Assembly (NCBI GenBank): GCA_030267965.1
Contig: BRYA01000112.1
Span: 25,944 to 89,943, forward strand
Reading direction: 5' to 3'
Length of the DNA: 64,000 bases
Source of the DNA: Triparma columacea
Taxonomy: Eukaryota > Sar > Bolidophyceae > Parmales > Triparmaceae
Positions 8,838 to 21,214 of the stretch are shown here, piece after piece (the first letter of the stretch is position 1; each line of letters begins with the position of its first letter). Under the pieces are notes generated by a model. It was not told the DNA's origin and searched no databases. It saw only the letters and a list, made by a program, of their open reading frames with translations. Made by a program: the position numbers and the translations under genes.

Positions 8838-10241
8838 ATGCCCAGCTCAGCAGTGTACTCTGGCATAGAGAGCTTCCGTGATGATCATGAACTCACAGAG
8901 GTGACTTTTGCAAAGGGAGTGACGTCGATTGGCGATAACGCCTTCAGGGGATGCTCCTCCCTCGCAGCCATCACAATCCCGGACTCAGTGATGACGATTG
9001 GCATTAACGCCTTCAGCGGATGCTCCTCCCTCACGGCCATCACCATCCCGGACGGAGTGCCGACGATTGGCGATGAAGCCTTCGCGGATTGCTCCTCCCT
9101 CACGGCCATCACCATCTCGGACTCGGTGACAACGATTGGCGGTGCCGCCTTCAACAGATGCTCCTCCCTCGCAGCCATCACAATCCCGGACTCTGTGACG
9201 ATGATAAGCGATTACGCCTTCGCAGCATGCTCCTCCCTCGCAGCCATCACCATCCCGGACAGAGTGACAACGATTAGCGAACGCGCCTTCTGGGGATGCT
9301 CCTCCCTCACGGCCATCACCATCCCGGACGGATTGACAACAATTGGTGAAGGCGCCTTCTTGGGATGCTCCTCCCTCACGGCCATCACAATCCCTGACGG
9401 AGTGACGACAATTGACGAAAGTGCCTTCTACGAATGCTCCTCCCTCACGGCCATCATTATCCCGGACGGAGTGACGACGATTGGCGAATACGCCCTCTTT
9501 GGATGCTCCTCCCTCGCAGCCATCACAATCCCAGACGGAGTGACGAAGATTGGCGAAAGAGCCTTCTTGGGATGCTCCTCCCTCACGGCCATCACCATTC
9601 CGGACTCAGTGACATCGATTGGCCCTTACGCCTTCAGGGAGTGCTCCTCTCTCGCAGCTATCATAATCCCGGACGGAGTGACGTCGATTGGTCAATGCGC
9701 CTTCTACGGATGCTCCTCCCTCGCAGCCATCACAATCCCGGACTCAGTGACGAAGATTAGCGTTCACGCCTTCATGGGATGCTCCTCCCTCGCGGCCATC
9801 ACAATCCCGGACGGAGTGACGTCGATTGGCATTTGCACCTTCGACGGATGCTCCTCCCTCGCAGCCATCACAATCCCAGACACTGTGACGACGATTGGCT
9901 ATTGGGCCTTCGACAGTTGCACCGCCCTGACGAAACTCAGCTTATCTCCTGCCGTCTCAGTTCATATCGAAAGTTTCTCAAACTGCACTGCCCTAATCTC
10001 TGCCGCTGCCTCACAAAACATGCCGACTGTTGAGGACCTCCTCAATTCTAGGTGGCACCGCATACTTGAACGCGTCACCGTTCTGTCCTGCCTCAAGAAA
10101 CTCTTGGAGGACCAGCCCAGGAGATCGGATAGGCTGAAGCGGAAGCGCATTGACGGAGATGAAGTGGTCGCGCTTCAGGGAACAAAGGCATTCAAGAAGC
10201 TCCCGAAGGTTATGTGGAGAGTTATTCTGGAATTTCTGTAA
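8838..10241 (+). CDS. BspA-type leucine-rich repeat (LRR_5) protein, copy 3 (longest)
   Basis: Intronless, 467 aa, about fifteen 23-residue repeats between the same N-terminal cap (MPSSAVYSGIESF) and C-terminal tail. The tail is more diverged here: the basic region reads RRSDRLKRKRIDGDEV and lacks the LGVTATRK block shared by copies 1 and 2. The repeat number differs by whole 69-bp units among the three genes, as expected from unequal exchange. Function unknown beyond probable protein binding. Confidence 0.88.
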   Translation: MPSSAVYSGIESFRDDHELTEVTFAKGVTSIGDNAFRGCSSLAAITIPDSVMTIGINAFSGCSSLTAITIPDGVPTIGDEAFADCSSLTAITISDSVTTIGGAAFNRCSSLAAITIPDSVTMISDYAFAACSSLAAITIPDRVTTISERAFWGCSSLTAITIPDGLTTIGEGAFLGCSSLTAITIPDGVTTIDESAFYECSSLTAIIIPDGVTTIGEYALFGCSSLAAITIPDGVTKIGERAFLGCSSLTAITIPDSVTSIGPYAFRECSSLAAIIIPDGVTSIGQCAFYGCSSLAAITIPDSVTKISVHAFMGCSSLAAITIPDGVTSIGICTFDGCSSLAAITIPDTVTTIGYWAFDSCTALTKLSLSPAVSVHIESFSNCTALISAAASQNMPTVEDLLNSRWHRILERVTVLSCLKKLLEDQPRRSDRLKRKRIDGDEVVALQGTKAFKKLPKVMWRVILEFL

Positions 10242-11791
<1,550 letters not shown>

Positions 11792-12142
11792 GGGACAAAT
11801 AATTTATGTTTTGTTAAGTTAAGGGGAAGAGGAAATTGAGCAGCGTTTTGTTAATGAAATACTATATATACACACACACTAACAAAGACGTCTTGAAAAC
11901 GCACCTAGTTGCCCCAAGACAACCCATGTTAAATGTTTCCCATTGGGACCCTTAAACGGACCTGAAGACAAAAATTGGGGCACTCAAAAAACAAGCAAAA
12001 CTTGTCTCCCTATCTCCCGTCCTATCCTCCGTCCACTGTACCTCTCCAGTCTCCATCTGTCTCCTTTAAAGTCTTCCTAACCTCCCCCCCTACCTTTTTT
12101 CCTCCACCTCCCTTTCAAGAGAGTGTCCTCTTCACATCCAAA
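11792..12142. other. Intergenic
   Basis: 351 bp after Arl1. The last ~150 bp are pyrimidine-rich, in keeping with a 5' UTR or an unannotated 5' UTR intron of the next gene. I see nothing else. Confidence 0.4.
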
Positions 12143-12574
12143 ATGCAGGTCCTCCTCCACGCCCCCCACCCCCACGCCCTAACCGTTACCCCCACCACAA
12201 CAGTCTCCTCCCTCCACTCCCTAATATCAGAGACCGTCCCTCTCCCTACTTCAGACTACTACCTAACGACTGCGCAGGGGAAGCCCCTCAGTAACCCAGA
12301 CCTTTCGCTTCGTGACTTCGGCGTCCTCCCCCACTCCACCCTCCACCTCCACCCCCGTCGTCGTGGTGGTGAGTTAGTATTCTATTTCATTGCCACCGTA
12401 TTCGCCATAGCTTTCGGCGTCCCCATCGTATCCTACGTGTACAGGAAGTACGTTTACAAGATTATAGAGACGGCGGCGGAGAGCGTGGCGAACGCGAGGA
12501 AGAGAACGACGGAGAGGATGAGCGGAGCGGGGAGGAGGGTTACGAGCAATAGGATTAGTGGGAGGTTTAAGTAA
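12143..12574 (+). CDS. Ubiquitin-like domain protein with diglycine and membrane anchor
   Basis: 143 aa from the Met at 12143. The frame is open further upstream, but MQVLLHAP is the natural start of a ubiquitin fold. Residues 1-75 read as a ubiquitin-like domain (LTVTPTTTVSSLHSLI, LTTAQGKPLSNPDLSLRDFGV, STLHLHP) ending RRRGG. A single membrane helix follows immediately (LVFYFIATVFAIAFGVPIVSYVY), then a basic Ser/Arg-rich tail. The domain end resembles FUBI/FAU-type ubiquitin-likes, but the ribosomal eS30 part is absent. It could be a membrane-tethered ubiquitin-like protein or a precursor cleaved after Gly-Gly; neither can be decided from sequence. Confidence 0.65.
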   Translation: MQVLLHAPHPHALTVTPTTTVSSLHSLISETVPLPTSDYYLTTAQGKPLSNPDLSLRDFGVLPHSTLHLHPRRRGGELVFYFIATVFAIAFGVPIVSYVYRKYVYKIIETAAESVANARKRTTERMSGAGRRVTSNRISGRFK

Positions 12575-12764
12575 AGGGGATCAAGACGAGGAGAGAATAT
12601 ATACACACGCATATACAGGATACTCACAAACCTTAATAGAACGACGGAAGGGATGGGTGGGGGGGAGGACAAGTAAAACGTTGTGTCTGTGTAATATTTG
12701 AATTTTAATTTTTTTTCAAAAAAGGATATATTTACCCCGTCCCCCCCCCCCCCCCTCTCCCTTT

Positions 12765-14133
12765 TCACTCCATCCCCCCGTCCGCCGCCGAGTATGGTGT
12801 AGACCTCAGCGCGAATGTCATTTCCTTTGTCTCAACAACCTTACCACCATTACCTTCCGAACCCTCGACACCTACACTACCACCTCCGTTGATTCTTGAT
12901 GTCCCCCCTTTATTACCACCACCACCGCTGTTGCTGCGAGAGGTTCTGTTACTACCACCACCACCACCCCAGGTTGTCCGTCTTGTCATTGAGGATTTAA
13001 TGAAGCTCCGTTTCTCAGATACACCCTTCTTGAACAATGCTATCTTCTCCATCAACAGCTATAGGGGTGGTGGGGGTTTTTGGGGGGTACGTAAAGCGTA
13101 AGAAAAAATGATGAGGGTGGTGGGGGGGGGGGAGGTGAAGGTGTTCTGTTGTGCTGTGTGTGTTGTATTTTTGGTTTGTTCACGCCCCCAACGTTTCCTC
13201 ACCTTCTCCCCCAATACAATGCTTCCTCTAATCCTTTTCCTTTCCTCCCAACTAATCCCCGCTAGCCCCTTGGTTTCCTTATTAACAGTCTCCACCTTCC
13301 CAGTGTCTAAGCACTTAACCTCCAATACAAAGTCATCGTAATCGTCATCCTCAGCCATGCTAGGGACGGAGGGGGGCTTGAAGGTTAACGTCTCGGATGC
13401 GGTGTTACGCTGGGCGTAGTTGGGTTGGGAGGGCTCGGGGAGATTAAGGATACCACCGCCACCAACAGTGTCAGGGATACCTGTATCAGAACCTGGGGGA
13501 CTGCTTCCGAAGCCTGTCGTGTCTATGGAGGCCCTAGGGCTGGTGCCGAAAATGTCCTTGGAACTGCCTAGGGAACCGGTGGGACTAGGCTTAGACTTAA
13601 GCTCACCTACACCGCCGCTACTACCCCTCCGACGGGGTGGAGGTACGGAGTTTGAACGACCGTTTGCGCGCCCCTTCTTGTCGAACTTCCTGTTACCAAT
13701 ACTTAGGGATAGGGCTCGGTCGAAGAATGTTGGGGGGGGCTTCGAGCTAATATTTAACTCTTTGTCTGCCTCCTCAATCGTCCTCACGCTGCATGGGGGG
13801 GGGGGTGAGATGAGGGGGTTGGGGGGGGGGGTGAGCTTCTGNNNNNNNNNNNNNNNNNNNNNNNNNNNNNNNNNNNNNNNNCTTCCCCCCGATCGTTCGT
13901 TTCCTTCCTCTTCCCCCCCCCCCTCCCCGCACGCGCCCCAACCCCCCCAAAGCCCCCAACCCCCCCAAACTCACTCACCCTTCGGCTGCAGACCCACCCC
14001 TATTACCCTCCCCCAATACCTCTGCAACCACAGGCTCGAGTCCTGTCTTGAACGTGATCTCCTGCTTCGCAGAGCTGGACGAGTGAAGGCCGGACTGGTG
14101 GTCGGGGAAATCTGCCTCCCATGAGCTGGACAT
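12765..14133 (-). CDS. Unknown low-complexity protein, three exons
   Basis: Model: exons 14133-13979, 13788-13203 and 13058-12765, phases 2 then 0, 344 aa. The first exon starts MSSSWEADFPDHQSGLHSSS. The second has FFDRALSLSIGNRKFDKKG, Ser/Pro/Gly-rich sequence and an acidic stretch AEDDDYDDFVLEVK. The third starts LLMEKIALFKKGVSEKRSF and ends in Gly/Asn/Ser-rich sequence with MTFALRSTPYSAADGG. No domain recognised, no membrane segment or signal. Intron 1 contains the 13842-13881 gap. Splice sites GTGAG/AG and phase agreement support the joins. Confidence 0.6.
13842..13881. other. Assembly gap (40 N)
   Basis: Forty undetermined bases flanked by poly-G and poly-C, a typical place for sequencing failure. 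It lies inside intron 1 of the unknown gene, so no coding sequence need be missing. Confidence 0.98.
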
Positions 14134-14278
14134 TGATGGGCGATATCCTGTTACTTGGGGGGGGGGGGGGGAGAAATATATTGTTGGGGGTAGATTTTTG
14201 CAATTATTCTTAAGGTGGGGTGCGTCCGATGTGCAGAAGTTAGTTGTGGGGGGATTTCAGGGGGCGAAAGAGGATTGG

Positions 14279-14584
14279 CTAGTCAGGTTTCTGGAAGTTA
14301 TATTTGCCAGATGAGCATCTGTAATCTTTCACAGCCTCTCTCATAACCTCTGTTGACCCCAGGTTCGCTGGGGTGTCCTTTGCCGCGTCGGCTCTCCCCG
14401 TCGACTTGCACTGGGTGGACGAATCCGTTGATATCGAATGGTTTTGCTTTTCTCTTGACACCAGACTTGCCGAGGGCGATGAAGAAGGAGGAGGGGCATA
14501 ATAGGCAAAGGGGGAGGCAAAATGTGCGGGCACGGGGGGTATGGGGGACGGCACGTCTGGGTAAGTGGGGGTAAAGAAGGTCAA
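14279..14584 (-). CDS. Doubtful 101-aa reading frame
   Basis: An open frame with a Pro/Ser-rich N-terminal half and a Ser/Thr/Lys-rich remainder, between the cupin gene's stop (14628) and the start of the unknown gene (14133). No domain, signal or membrane segment. It may be a small gene or a 3' UTR shadow of the cupin gene. Apart from this frame, 14134-14627 holds nothing recognisable. Confidence 0.2.
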   Translation of the reverse strand: MTFFTPTYPDVPSPIPPVPAHFASPFAYYAPPPSSSPSASLVSREKQNHSISTDSSTQCKSTGRADAAKDTPANLGSTEVMREAVKDYRCSSGKYNFQKPD

Positions 14585-14627
14585 TTGTTTTTACACAACA
14601 ACAAAATGCACATGGTGTTTCACTTCT

Positions 14628-15137
14628 TCATCTCTCGTCCTTGAAGTCGAACGTCTTGTTGTGAACGTAAACAAGCTTGCACTTGGTCTTGTACTTGGCG
14701 TCGTGGATGCAGCCGCCCTTGATGAACCCCGTTTGTCCAGCTACTAGAGTAACGAGGGGACCATCCTTCATCAATTTCCCGTCAGCCAACTTCGTGTAGA
14801 ACTGAATCTCCATCTCGCCTTCGATCATTATTGTGGCGTCGTCGCCAGGGTGAGAGTGGGGAGGCTCGTAGTCTCCGGGAAGCCACTTCTCGAGGAACGT
14901 GTTGAACCCCTTATCCCGCATGGTAAATCCTAAGGGCGTATCAGGGGGGTGGGAGAATCCTTGCGAGTCGTCCCAGAGGCCACTCGAGTCGCAAGGTCCG
15001 ACGGGAGGCTTCTTCTTCTTGCAAGCTGAGGGCGACCAGACGTGAGCAAGGCCGATGGCAGTGACAGCTCCCACAACGACTCCTCCCATGACGCAGGGGA
15101 GGATGTTTGTAGTGTTCTTATTGCTGAAGTGGTTCAT
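14628..15137 (-). CDS. Membrane-anchored cupin-fold protein
   Basis: Single exon, 169 aa. An N-terminal membrane helix (about residues 12-33, ILPCVMGGVVVGAVTAIGLAHV) precedes a cupin barrel. Cupin motif 1 is visible as LPGDYEPPHSHPGDDATIMIEGEMEIQF, with His residues and an acidic metal-ligand candidate. Motif 2 is shorter (GFIKGGCIHDAKYKT), with one His. The metal site may therefore be intact, but enzyme activity is not implied. Likely a lumenal or cell-surface anchored domain; substrate unknown. Confidence 0.8.
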   Translation of the reverse strand: MNHFSNKNTTNILPCVMGGVVVGAVTAIGLAHVWSPSACKKKKPPVGPCDSSGLWDDSQGFSHPPDTPLGFTMRDKGFNTFLEKWLPGDYEPPHSHPGDDATIMIEGEMEIQFYTKLADGKLMKDGPLVTLVAGQTGFIKGGCIHDAKYKTKCKLVYVHNKTFDFKDER

Positions 15138-15388
15138 GGTTTGAGTCTTGTAAGCGAGTGAAAAATTACGGTGCTGCGTGGGGTTCTGTTAGGGTTGCAC
15201 GTGAAGCTTAACACGAAACTTTTATGAGATTTGGATGCAAGCAATTTTTGTGTCAGAGGTCTTCTTCCCAAACGCCTAGTTTCGGCCTTCTTACTGCGCC
15301 GTTTGTTTCTCACCAACTATCAGTAATCGCTGTCAATTTGTGAATTAGCTCTTGTGTTTGGTTGGTCATCAAAATCAAAAAGGAGAAA

Positions 15389-18376
15389 ATGTCCCCCGCC
15401 CCCGCTCTTCTCTTCATCTCTCTTTTATGTGTGGCACACGCCTCTATCAATTGTCCTAGGCTTTCTTCAACACTGTCTTATACACAGTCAAATGCTCCAA
15501 GAGATATATCTTCCATTCTAAGAGTCGTTGTGGAGAAAGTCAACCGTGAACTAGAAGGTGAGACATTGGGGCGGCAACCCTTTTCTATTTTCAAACAACG
15601 TTGTGAGCCTATTTAGGGTTACCAGGGAGAACCACCATGTGACGGTCTCCACGCAATTGCTCTCCACGCAATTGCTAACCTACTAAACGGCACCTTCCTC
15701 CCTCCCTTTCCACCCCTCCCCCAGGTGTCATAGATGTAGATGTGGAATGGACAGGCAGTGAGCTCCACCGCAAGGTCGGCAAGTACGACGTCACCGCCAA
15801 AGTGACCCGCCGGATAAAGCAGGCCGGAGGTGCCATGGAGGAGTCCACTGACTGCTTCAGCGTCCCCTTTGTCATCAACGATGACGACGAGTGCAACCTC
15901 CCCGTGGGGCACGCCATGAGGCACAAGTGCCATGAGTCCGCATTCTGCGTCAACACGGTCGGAGGCTACCAGTGCGAGTGCCGCAAGCCCCCCGCCAGCT
16001 CGAGCTCCGAGGCCTGGGCCTTGTCCCTGCTCTCCTCGTCCTGCCCCCTCTCCGCAACCTCGGACTGCTGCTCCACGGATGACTGCAAGGCGGACTTTGT
16101 GTGCCCTGTCGACCCATGCGGTGCTAATGGTGGGTCTGACTGCGGCGCCAAGTCTGGTGCCAAGTGCGTTTCCGATGTGTTCGAGGACGGGTCAGGTGCC
16201 ACCTACAAGTGCCAGTGCCCCTCCGGACTTTACGGAAACGGTCACGTCTGCAACCCCGGGGACTCGATTCCCAACCCCAAGGTTGGGTTCGACGGCCTCC
16301 CCACCGAAGCCACCCGTACCGCCAACTTCTGCGGGTGCACGAAGCCCTCCGTCGACCAGTGCGCAGGCTTCCCCACCTGCGAGGCGAAGAACACCGCGTG
16401 CACGATCGCGGCGGACGGGAAGGGGCCCCCTACTTGCGAGTGCAAACCGGGGTACGTCGACACACCGGAGCATGGGTGTGTGGACGAGACCCCGCCTACG
16501 CTCAAGCTCCGGTGCGACCAGAACAACGATGGGGTCATGAAACTCAAGCAGGGGGACAACTACGAGGAGGTGAGAAGGGGGCACGAGGAAGGAGGGGACG
16601 AAGAGACGACGACTGGAGGGTTGCACGAGCCCACGATGTGTAAACCCCACGATATATTGTTCCGGCCCCGAGCAAAACGTTTCTCACAGCCCTTGTCCGA
16701 TTACTAAACAACTCCCTTCGCTCCTCACAGTGTGCTGTTGACATCATGGATGACAACGCGGAAGACTTAGCCCGAACCCTCAAGATCAAGTACTCCGAAC
16801 CTCTCCCCTCTGGCTGCCTTCGCAAGATGGGATCGTTCACCGTGAATTACTCGGTCGCAACCCCTTGGACCGACCCCCCCTTCCAGGAGGTCACCCGAAC
16901 CGTAGAGGTGGGCGACCTCGACGAATGCAAGATCTCCTCCAAGCAGGCGCAGTTCTACTGCCCCGAGGCCATGCCCCGCTGCGACGTCGCGTCAGGGGCG
17001 CTCTGCAAGAACACCATCGGGAGCTACACCTGTGAGTGTCCCAAGTGCACGACCGGCGACGGATTCCTGCCCATCTCTGGCCTCAACCCTGACGACCCGC
17101 TGAAGCCTTTCAACTACAACGGAGGGACCGGATGTGTGGATAGCTGCAAGCCTGAACTCAAGCTCCACGGCCCCAACCCGAGGGTCTTTAGGGTCCCCAA
17201 GAACAATGGTCTCCAAGGTCTCACAAGCAAGGGCAAGGAAGTCAGCTCGGGTTTCATCAAGAGCGACAGCGGCGAAAGGTGAGAATAGGCAGATCTCCCA
17301 CACGATGATAGTTGTAAATCACTAACGCAACCCCTTCCTCGATTCGCTTCGCTCATCGCTTCGCTCATCCCAGGAACTACGACTCCGAGGTCAAGGCCCT
17401 GATCAGGGGTTCCGGGGGTTTAGAGCTTTGCGCGACGAAAAATAACGCCGCCACGGTGACTGGCAAGCACTGCGCCACCGCCAGCGACACTACCCCCAAC
17501 GGAATCATCGACCTGAGTGACAAGATAATTGTCGGGGACCCTGTCAGGTCTCCCAAGCAGCCCAACATGTGGAGGGTGCCGTACAATGTCGTCGACTCCA
17601 TCGGGAACAGGGCGGACACAGTCTGGAGGGATGTTGTTGTGGAGGAGATGAGCTTCGAGGAGTACGAGGTGACGCTTAGGAAAGACTTCGATGAGGAGAA
17701 GAGGAGGGCGGTCGAAGAGGCCGTGGCCAAGGCCACCAGGAAGGAAAAGGGGGACTGTGAGGAAAAGGTCAGGAGGCTGGAGGAAGGGGAGAGGGTGAAA
17801 GGAGGAGGTAGGAATAGCAACAAATGCGCGAAGTGCCCTCCCCCTCCCAAGTGTCCGGACTTTGATGGGAAGGACGACAATGGACTCAGGAAGGAGCTCA
17901 GGGCTTGCCAGAGCGACTTGGGAGATGTGAAGAGGAGCTTGACAGATAGGACCAATGAAAGCGGGGGGGGCGGAAGGGGAGGGGGGGGAGGGGACAAGAC
18001 TCTGGCCAGCACCTTGGAGGAGATCTTCCCTCTCTTTTTGATTTTGATGCTGGGATCGTCGACGCTAGGCCTGCTGGTCCTGGTCCTTCAGCGCGCCAAG
18101 AGTGTCCTCATGGGAACCAGCGGCGTCGTCAGGGGCAAAGGTGATGACGAGAGGGCCTCGAACCTCGCCAAAAGTGTGACATACCACTCCCCCAGACACG
18201 GAACCGGCAGCGTCTCCGTCAACGGGAGCACGGCAGGGACAGTGCAGCCCCAGACCCCCCAGAGCGCGAGGAGTGGAGTATTCTCCCCTGGAAGCGTCGG
18301 GAGCGCGAAGAGTATGCAGAGCCCAGCGAGCTACAATCTCAGCCCAATCACGCCAAGTCGAATGTCTAAGCGTTAG
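15389..18376 (+). CDS. EGF-domain type I membrane protein, SIG1/mastigoneme-like
   Basis: Four exons (15389-15557, 15725-16569, 16731-17278, 17374-18376), 854 aa, all GT-AG with matching phases. The signal peptide is MSPAPALLFISLLCVAHAS. The ectodomain is Cys-rich with EGF-like modules (DDDECNLP through GGYQCECRKPP; DLDECKISS through GSYTCECPKC). One Ig-like or HYR-like piece (WRVPYNVVDSIGNRADTVWRDVVV) precedes a charged coiled-coil stalk. One membrane helix (about residues 690-710, LFLILMLGSSTLGLLVLVL) and a Ser-rich cytoplasmic tail follow. Arrangement and the early GVIDVDVEWTGSELHRK block recall the sexually induced/mastigoneme glycoproteins (SIG1 family) of heterokont algae; that link is from memory, not alignment. 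Likely role: flagellar hair or cell-surface component. It converges with the RRM-like gene, 60 bp apart. Confidence 0.8.
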
Positions 18377-18436
18377 GGTTATGCGGGAAGGGCGCGTGCT
18401 AATAAAGGGCGATATGTTTCACTTAAAACATTAATT

Positions 18437-20414
18437 TTACAGCGCTCCCTCAACCATCTCTGGACTTGTTTCCATGCCATGAATGGCCATTTGCTGGTTT
18501 CTCAGGCATTGAGAGTGGTCCGTCTCGCAGCCGTGGCAGACGCTGCAAATAGCTACACTTTTTTGGGAATACGGGCCTACTGCACCTCCTTGCTTCGGCG
18601 CCTCCAAGGACCAAGGGTTGGTGGTGGTGGAAGCTATCCCCGTAGGGATGTACTGGACATCTTGGATGCTAATGATGGCTTTTAGGTAGTCAAGGATGAG
18701 AGTCTTATCCTTGACCTTTTGCTCCGACTGGGGGTTCTTAAAGAGGTCGTTAAAAGGGGGGTAGAAGTGGGCCTTCACAATGCGCTGAACGCCGTCGACG
18801 CGAACCTTGAGGCACCGCAGTATGGAAGGAGCTTGAGGTGGCAGCGGTATAGGGGTAGGAACGGATACCGATATGGTCCTAGGTTTGCGCTTCAGTCGTT
18901 TCTTTCCCTTGTAAATCGGTTGGTGGGTCTCTGCGACTGGGGGGGCGTCTGCTGCTATGGCTGCGAGGGAGGTTTAGATTGAGAATAGGCATGGGTTAGA
19001 GAAGGCCCTTGTGAATATATTATTTATTTGTTATAGATGCGACGCCCTCCGCCTTCTCACCTTTCTTCAATTTCGACCATGTTGCCCCAAAGTCTGACGT
19101 AGAATACTTCCAACCGCTGGCTGCTGTTATAATTTCTGCTTGACCTATTCCCGTCGCCTTCACAGCTTCGACCCCGCCCTCCTTCATGACATCCTCGGGG
19201 AGAAAGCATTTCTTCCAAGTTTTGCCCCCATCACAGGTGTAGAAGATGAAGTTTGGAATGTTCGGCTTGTCGTTAATCTTCCCAATGATATTCTCGTCCT
19301 CGTCATAAATTAGCTTTTTGGAAATTATCAAGTTGTTGACCTTTGAACGGACGATAGTCATGTTCACGGTGGGAGGAGGGGGGGTGGATTGGGCGGAGGG
19401 GGAGTTGGGGGAGGGACCGTCCTCAGGCTTGGCGGGCTTGATCGGAGACTTTGGTTTGGCAGGAGATTCGGGTTTGGCAGGTTTGGCTGGGGATCCGGGC
19501 TTTGTAGGAGACCCAGGTTGCGAGGACTGCGATGCAGTGGTGTCGGCGAGCGTGCGTTAGTGCATAAACAAAGGTTTCTTTTTTCACTGTTTGTCTGCTC
19601 TTACCTCTCCTTCCGGCTCTTCAACGGCGATTCCTACTTGCTTGGCCAAATTGTCGAACTGCAGGCCCTCGCCTGCCAATATCCAGCCCTCATCAGAGTA
19701 GAAGGAGACAGTGTTGCGCTTCACAATGTTGACATCGTTGTCGACACCGTAACCTGAGGTCACCAATTTCTCGTAGTCTATCGTAGTCTTATCTAAGGCC
19801 AGTGCATGCTCAAGCTGCTTCTCATCGGGGTACTCGAGGAAGGCAGTGCCGTCGCAATTATTATTTTTATCCTGGCATATGTGGCACCTCACAAAATTCC
19901 CCGCCTTGAAGGGTTCTTTCTTCTCGGGATTTATGGTTTGATCGAAGTGACAGCGCAACATGATTTCGTCCGTGATCTTTGACAGGTTAGTCACCTTGAT
20001 GATGAGCGTTGGGTTGTTTGACTTAGGGAAGTTGAAGCGAGTTTCCGGCTTCTTTCTCCTTGCAGCCTTCCTATCCTCTTCGGCCTTGTCGGCCAACAAG
20101 GTTTGCATCAGCTCCCCCTCCGGCTCCTTCTCTGCCTCCTTCCACTCCCACGCTTTCTTGTAATCTGCAACCCGAGCTTCTGCAAACTGGTGATTCACCA
20201 AACGGTGCAAGTGCTCAGCCCTTCCGACAAGCTTAGTGTTGGTTCGGTTGTAACCCTTGTCATCGGCCACGTCAATTGCCCCCTCGAGCATTGAAGGGTT
20301 TAACTCCTTCTTTCGCTGCTCCAGCATGGCATTTTCAAGCCTGTCTATCACTTTCTGTGCCTCTAACCATTTGTCCTCGTTAGTGGGGAGGGTGTGGGGT
20401 ATACCGTTGCCCAT
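18437..20414 (-). CDS. RRM-like domain protein of unknown role
   Basis: Model: exons 20414-19605, 19526-19061 and 18960-18437, phases 0 and 1, 599 aa. The middle of exon 1 has an RRM-like pattern (TLIIKVTNLSKITDEIMLRCHF, then CDGTAFLEYPDEKQLEHALALD), interrupted by an insert with RCHIC. Exon 2 starts with a Pro/Lys/Ser tract (repeated SPAKP). It continues with a segment resembling a beta-propeller/BNR blade (FYTCDGGKTWKKCFLP, GWKYSTSDFGATWSKL). Exon 3 is basic, then CLKVRVDGVQRIVKAHFYPPF. Reading through the exon 2 donor would give a stop at 19020, so both forms are possible. Probably an RNA-binding protein; no specific orthologue recognised. Confidence 0.65.
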
Positions 20415-21214
20415 AGGGGGGAAGAGGTGGGATGAGGGCGGAGAAAATTGGAAACTGGAAGGAGGTCGTTGGGGTGGGGGGGGGTGGATGGGGAGGTGAA
20501 GGGTAGGGGTGGGGGGTGGGGGTGAAGGAGGGGGGGCAAGAGCGGGGGGGGAAGGGGGGAGGGGGTGCGAAACGGCTAATTTATTTGCAAAGTCCCAAAT
20601 AAACAGAAATGTGCAAAAAAACGCTTCTCACTTTGAAATTACATCCACATAGATTAATATTTGTAATTAAGTATATTGAATCAAATCAATACTCTAAAAA
20701 TACATATTATGATCTGAAAACATATTTTAACCGTTTTTGAATTATTGAAATAATTTTTTAATCGGCGATTCAAAATACAAAGATCAGCTCAACTCAATGA
20801 ATATGATCATTTAACATTTTAAAGGAAATAAATTGAATAAATATGAAATTCAAATATTTGTTTTGTTGCCAAATTTCTATATTTTGTTTAATTGTCGTAA
20901 TATATTTTACAATATTTATTTGATCAATATAAAATCTCCTTAGTATAGAATCATTTTCAAAGCGATGAAAGAAAAATTCAAAAAAAAATCAAATGCTGTA
21001 CAAATGCGCCTCACAGCGCCGCCAAGACGCTCTTGCCGCCGTCTCTACGGCTCTCTCCTCCCCCCCGTCTACGTCTCATCTGCCCCATCGAGTCCCAGAA
21101 GACCAAGATCGCAGAGAACTTCCCTAGAGGAAGCGCAAAGTAGGAATCCAAAAAATAATTTCGCGTTTTTTTCAACAACAAGAATCTACAGTTCCGCCCC
21201 CACCCATCATCTCA
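20415..21214. other. Intergenic: G-rich block then AT-rich island
   Basis: 800 bp. About 20455-20570 is strongly G-rich on the plus strand with many GGG runs. About 20575-20985 is strikingly AT-rich with runs of A and T, unlike the rest of the window. About 21000-21214 returns to ordinary composition; the 87-aa plus frame there is not convincing. It holds the promoter of the RRM-like gene and the 3' flank of the next gene. Confidence 0.6.

Noticed and set aside
6429..9760. Extra frames inside the LRR genes (HHHPRWSDD-type and minus-strand)
   Set aside because: They repeat with the same 69-bp period as the LRRs, as frame shadows must.
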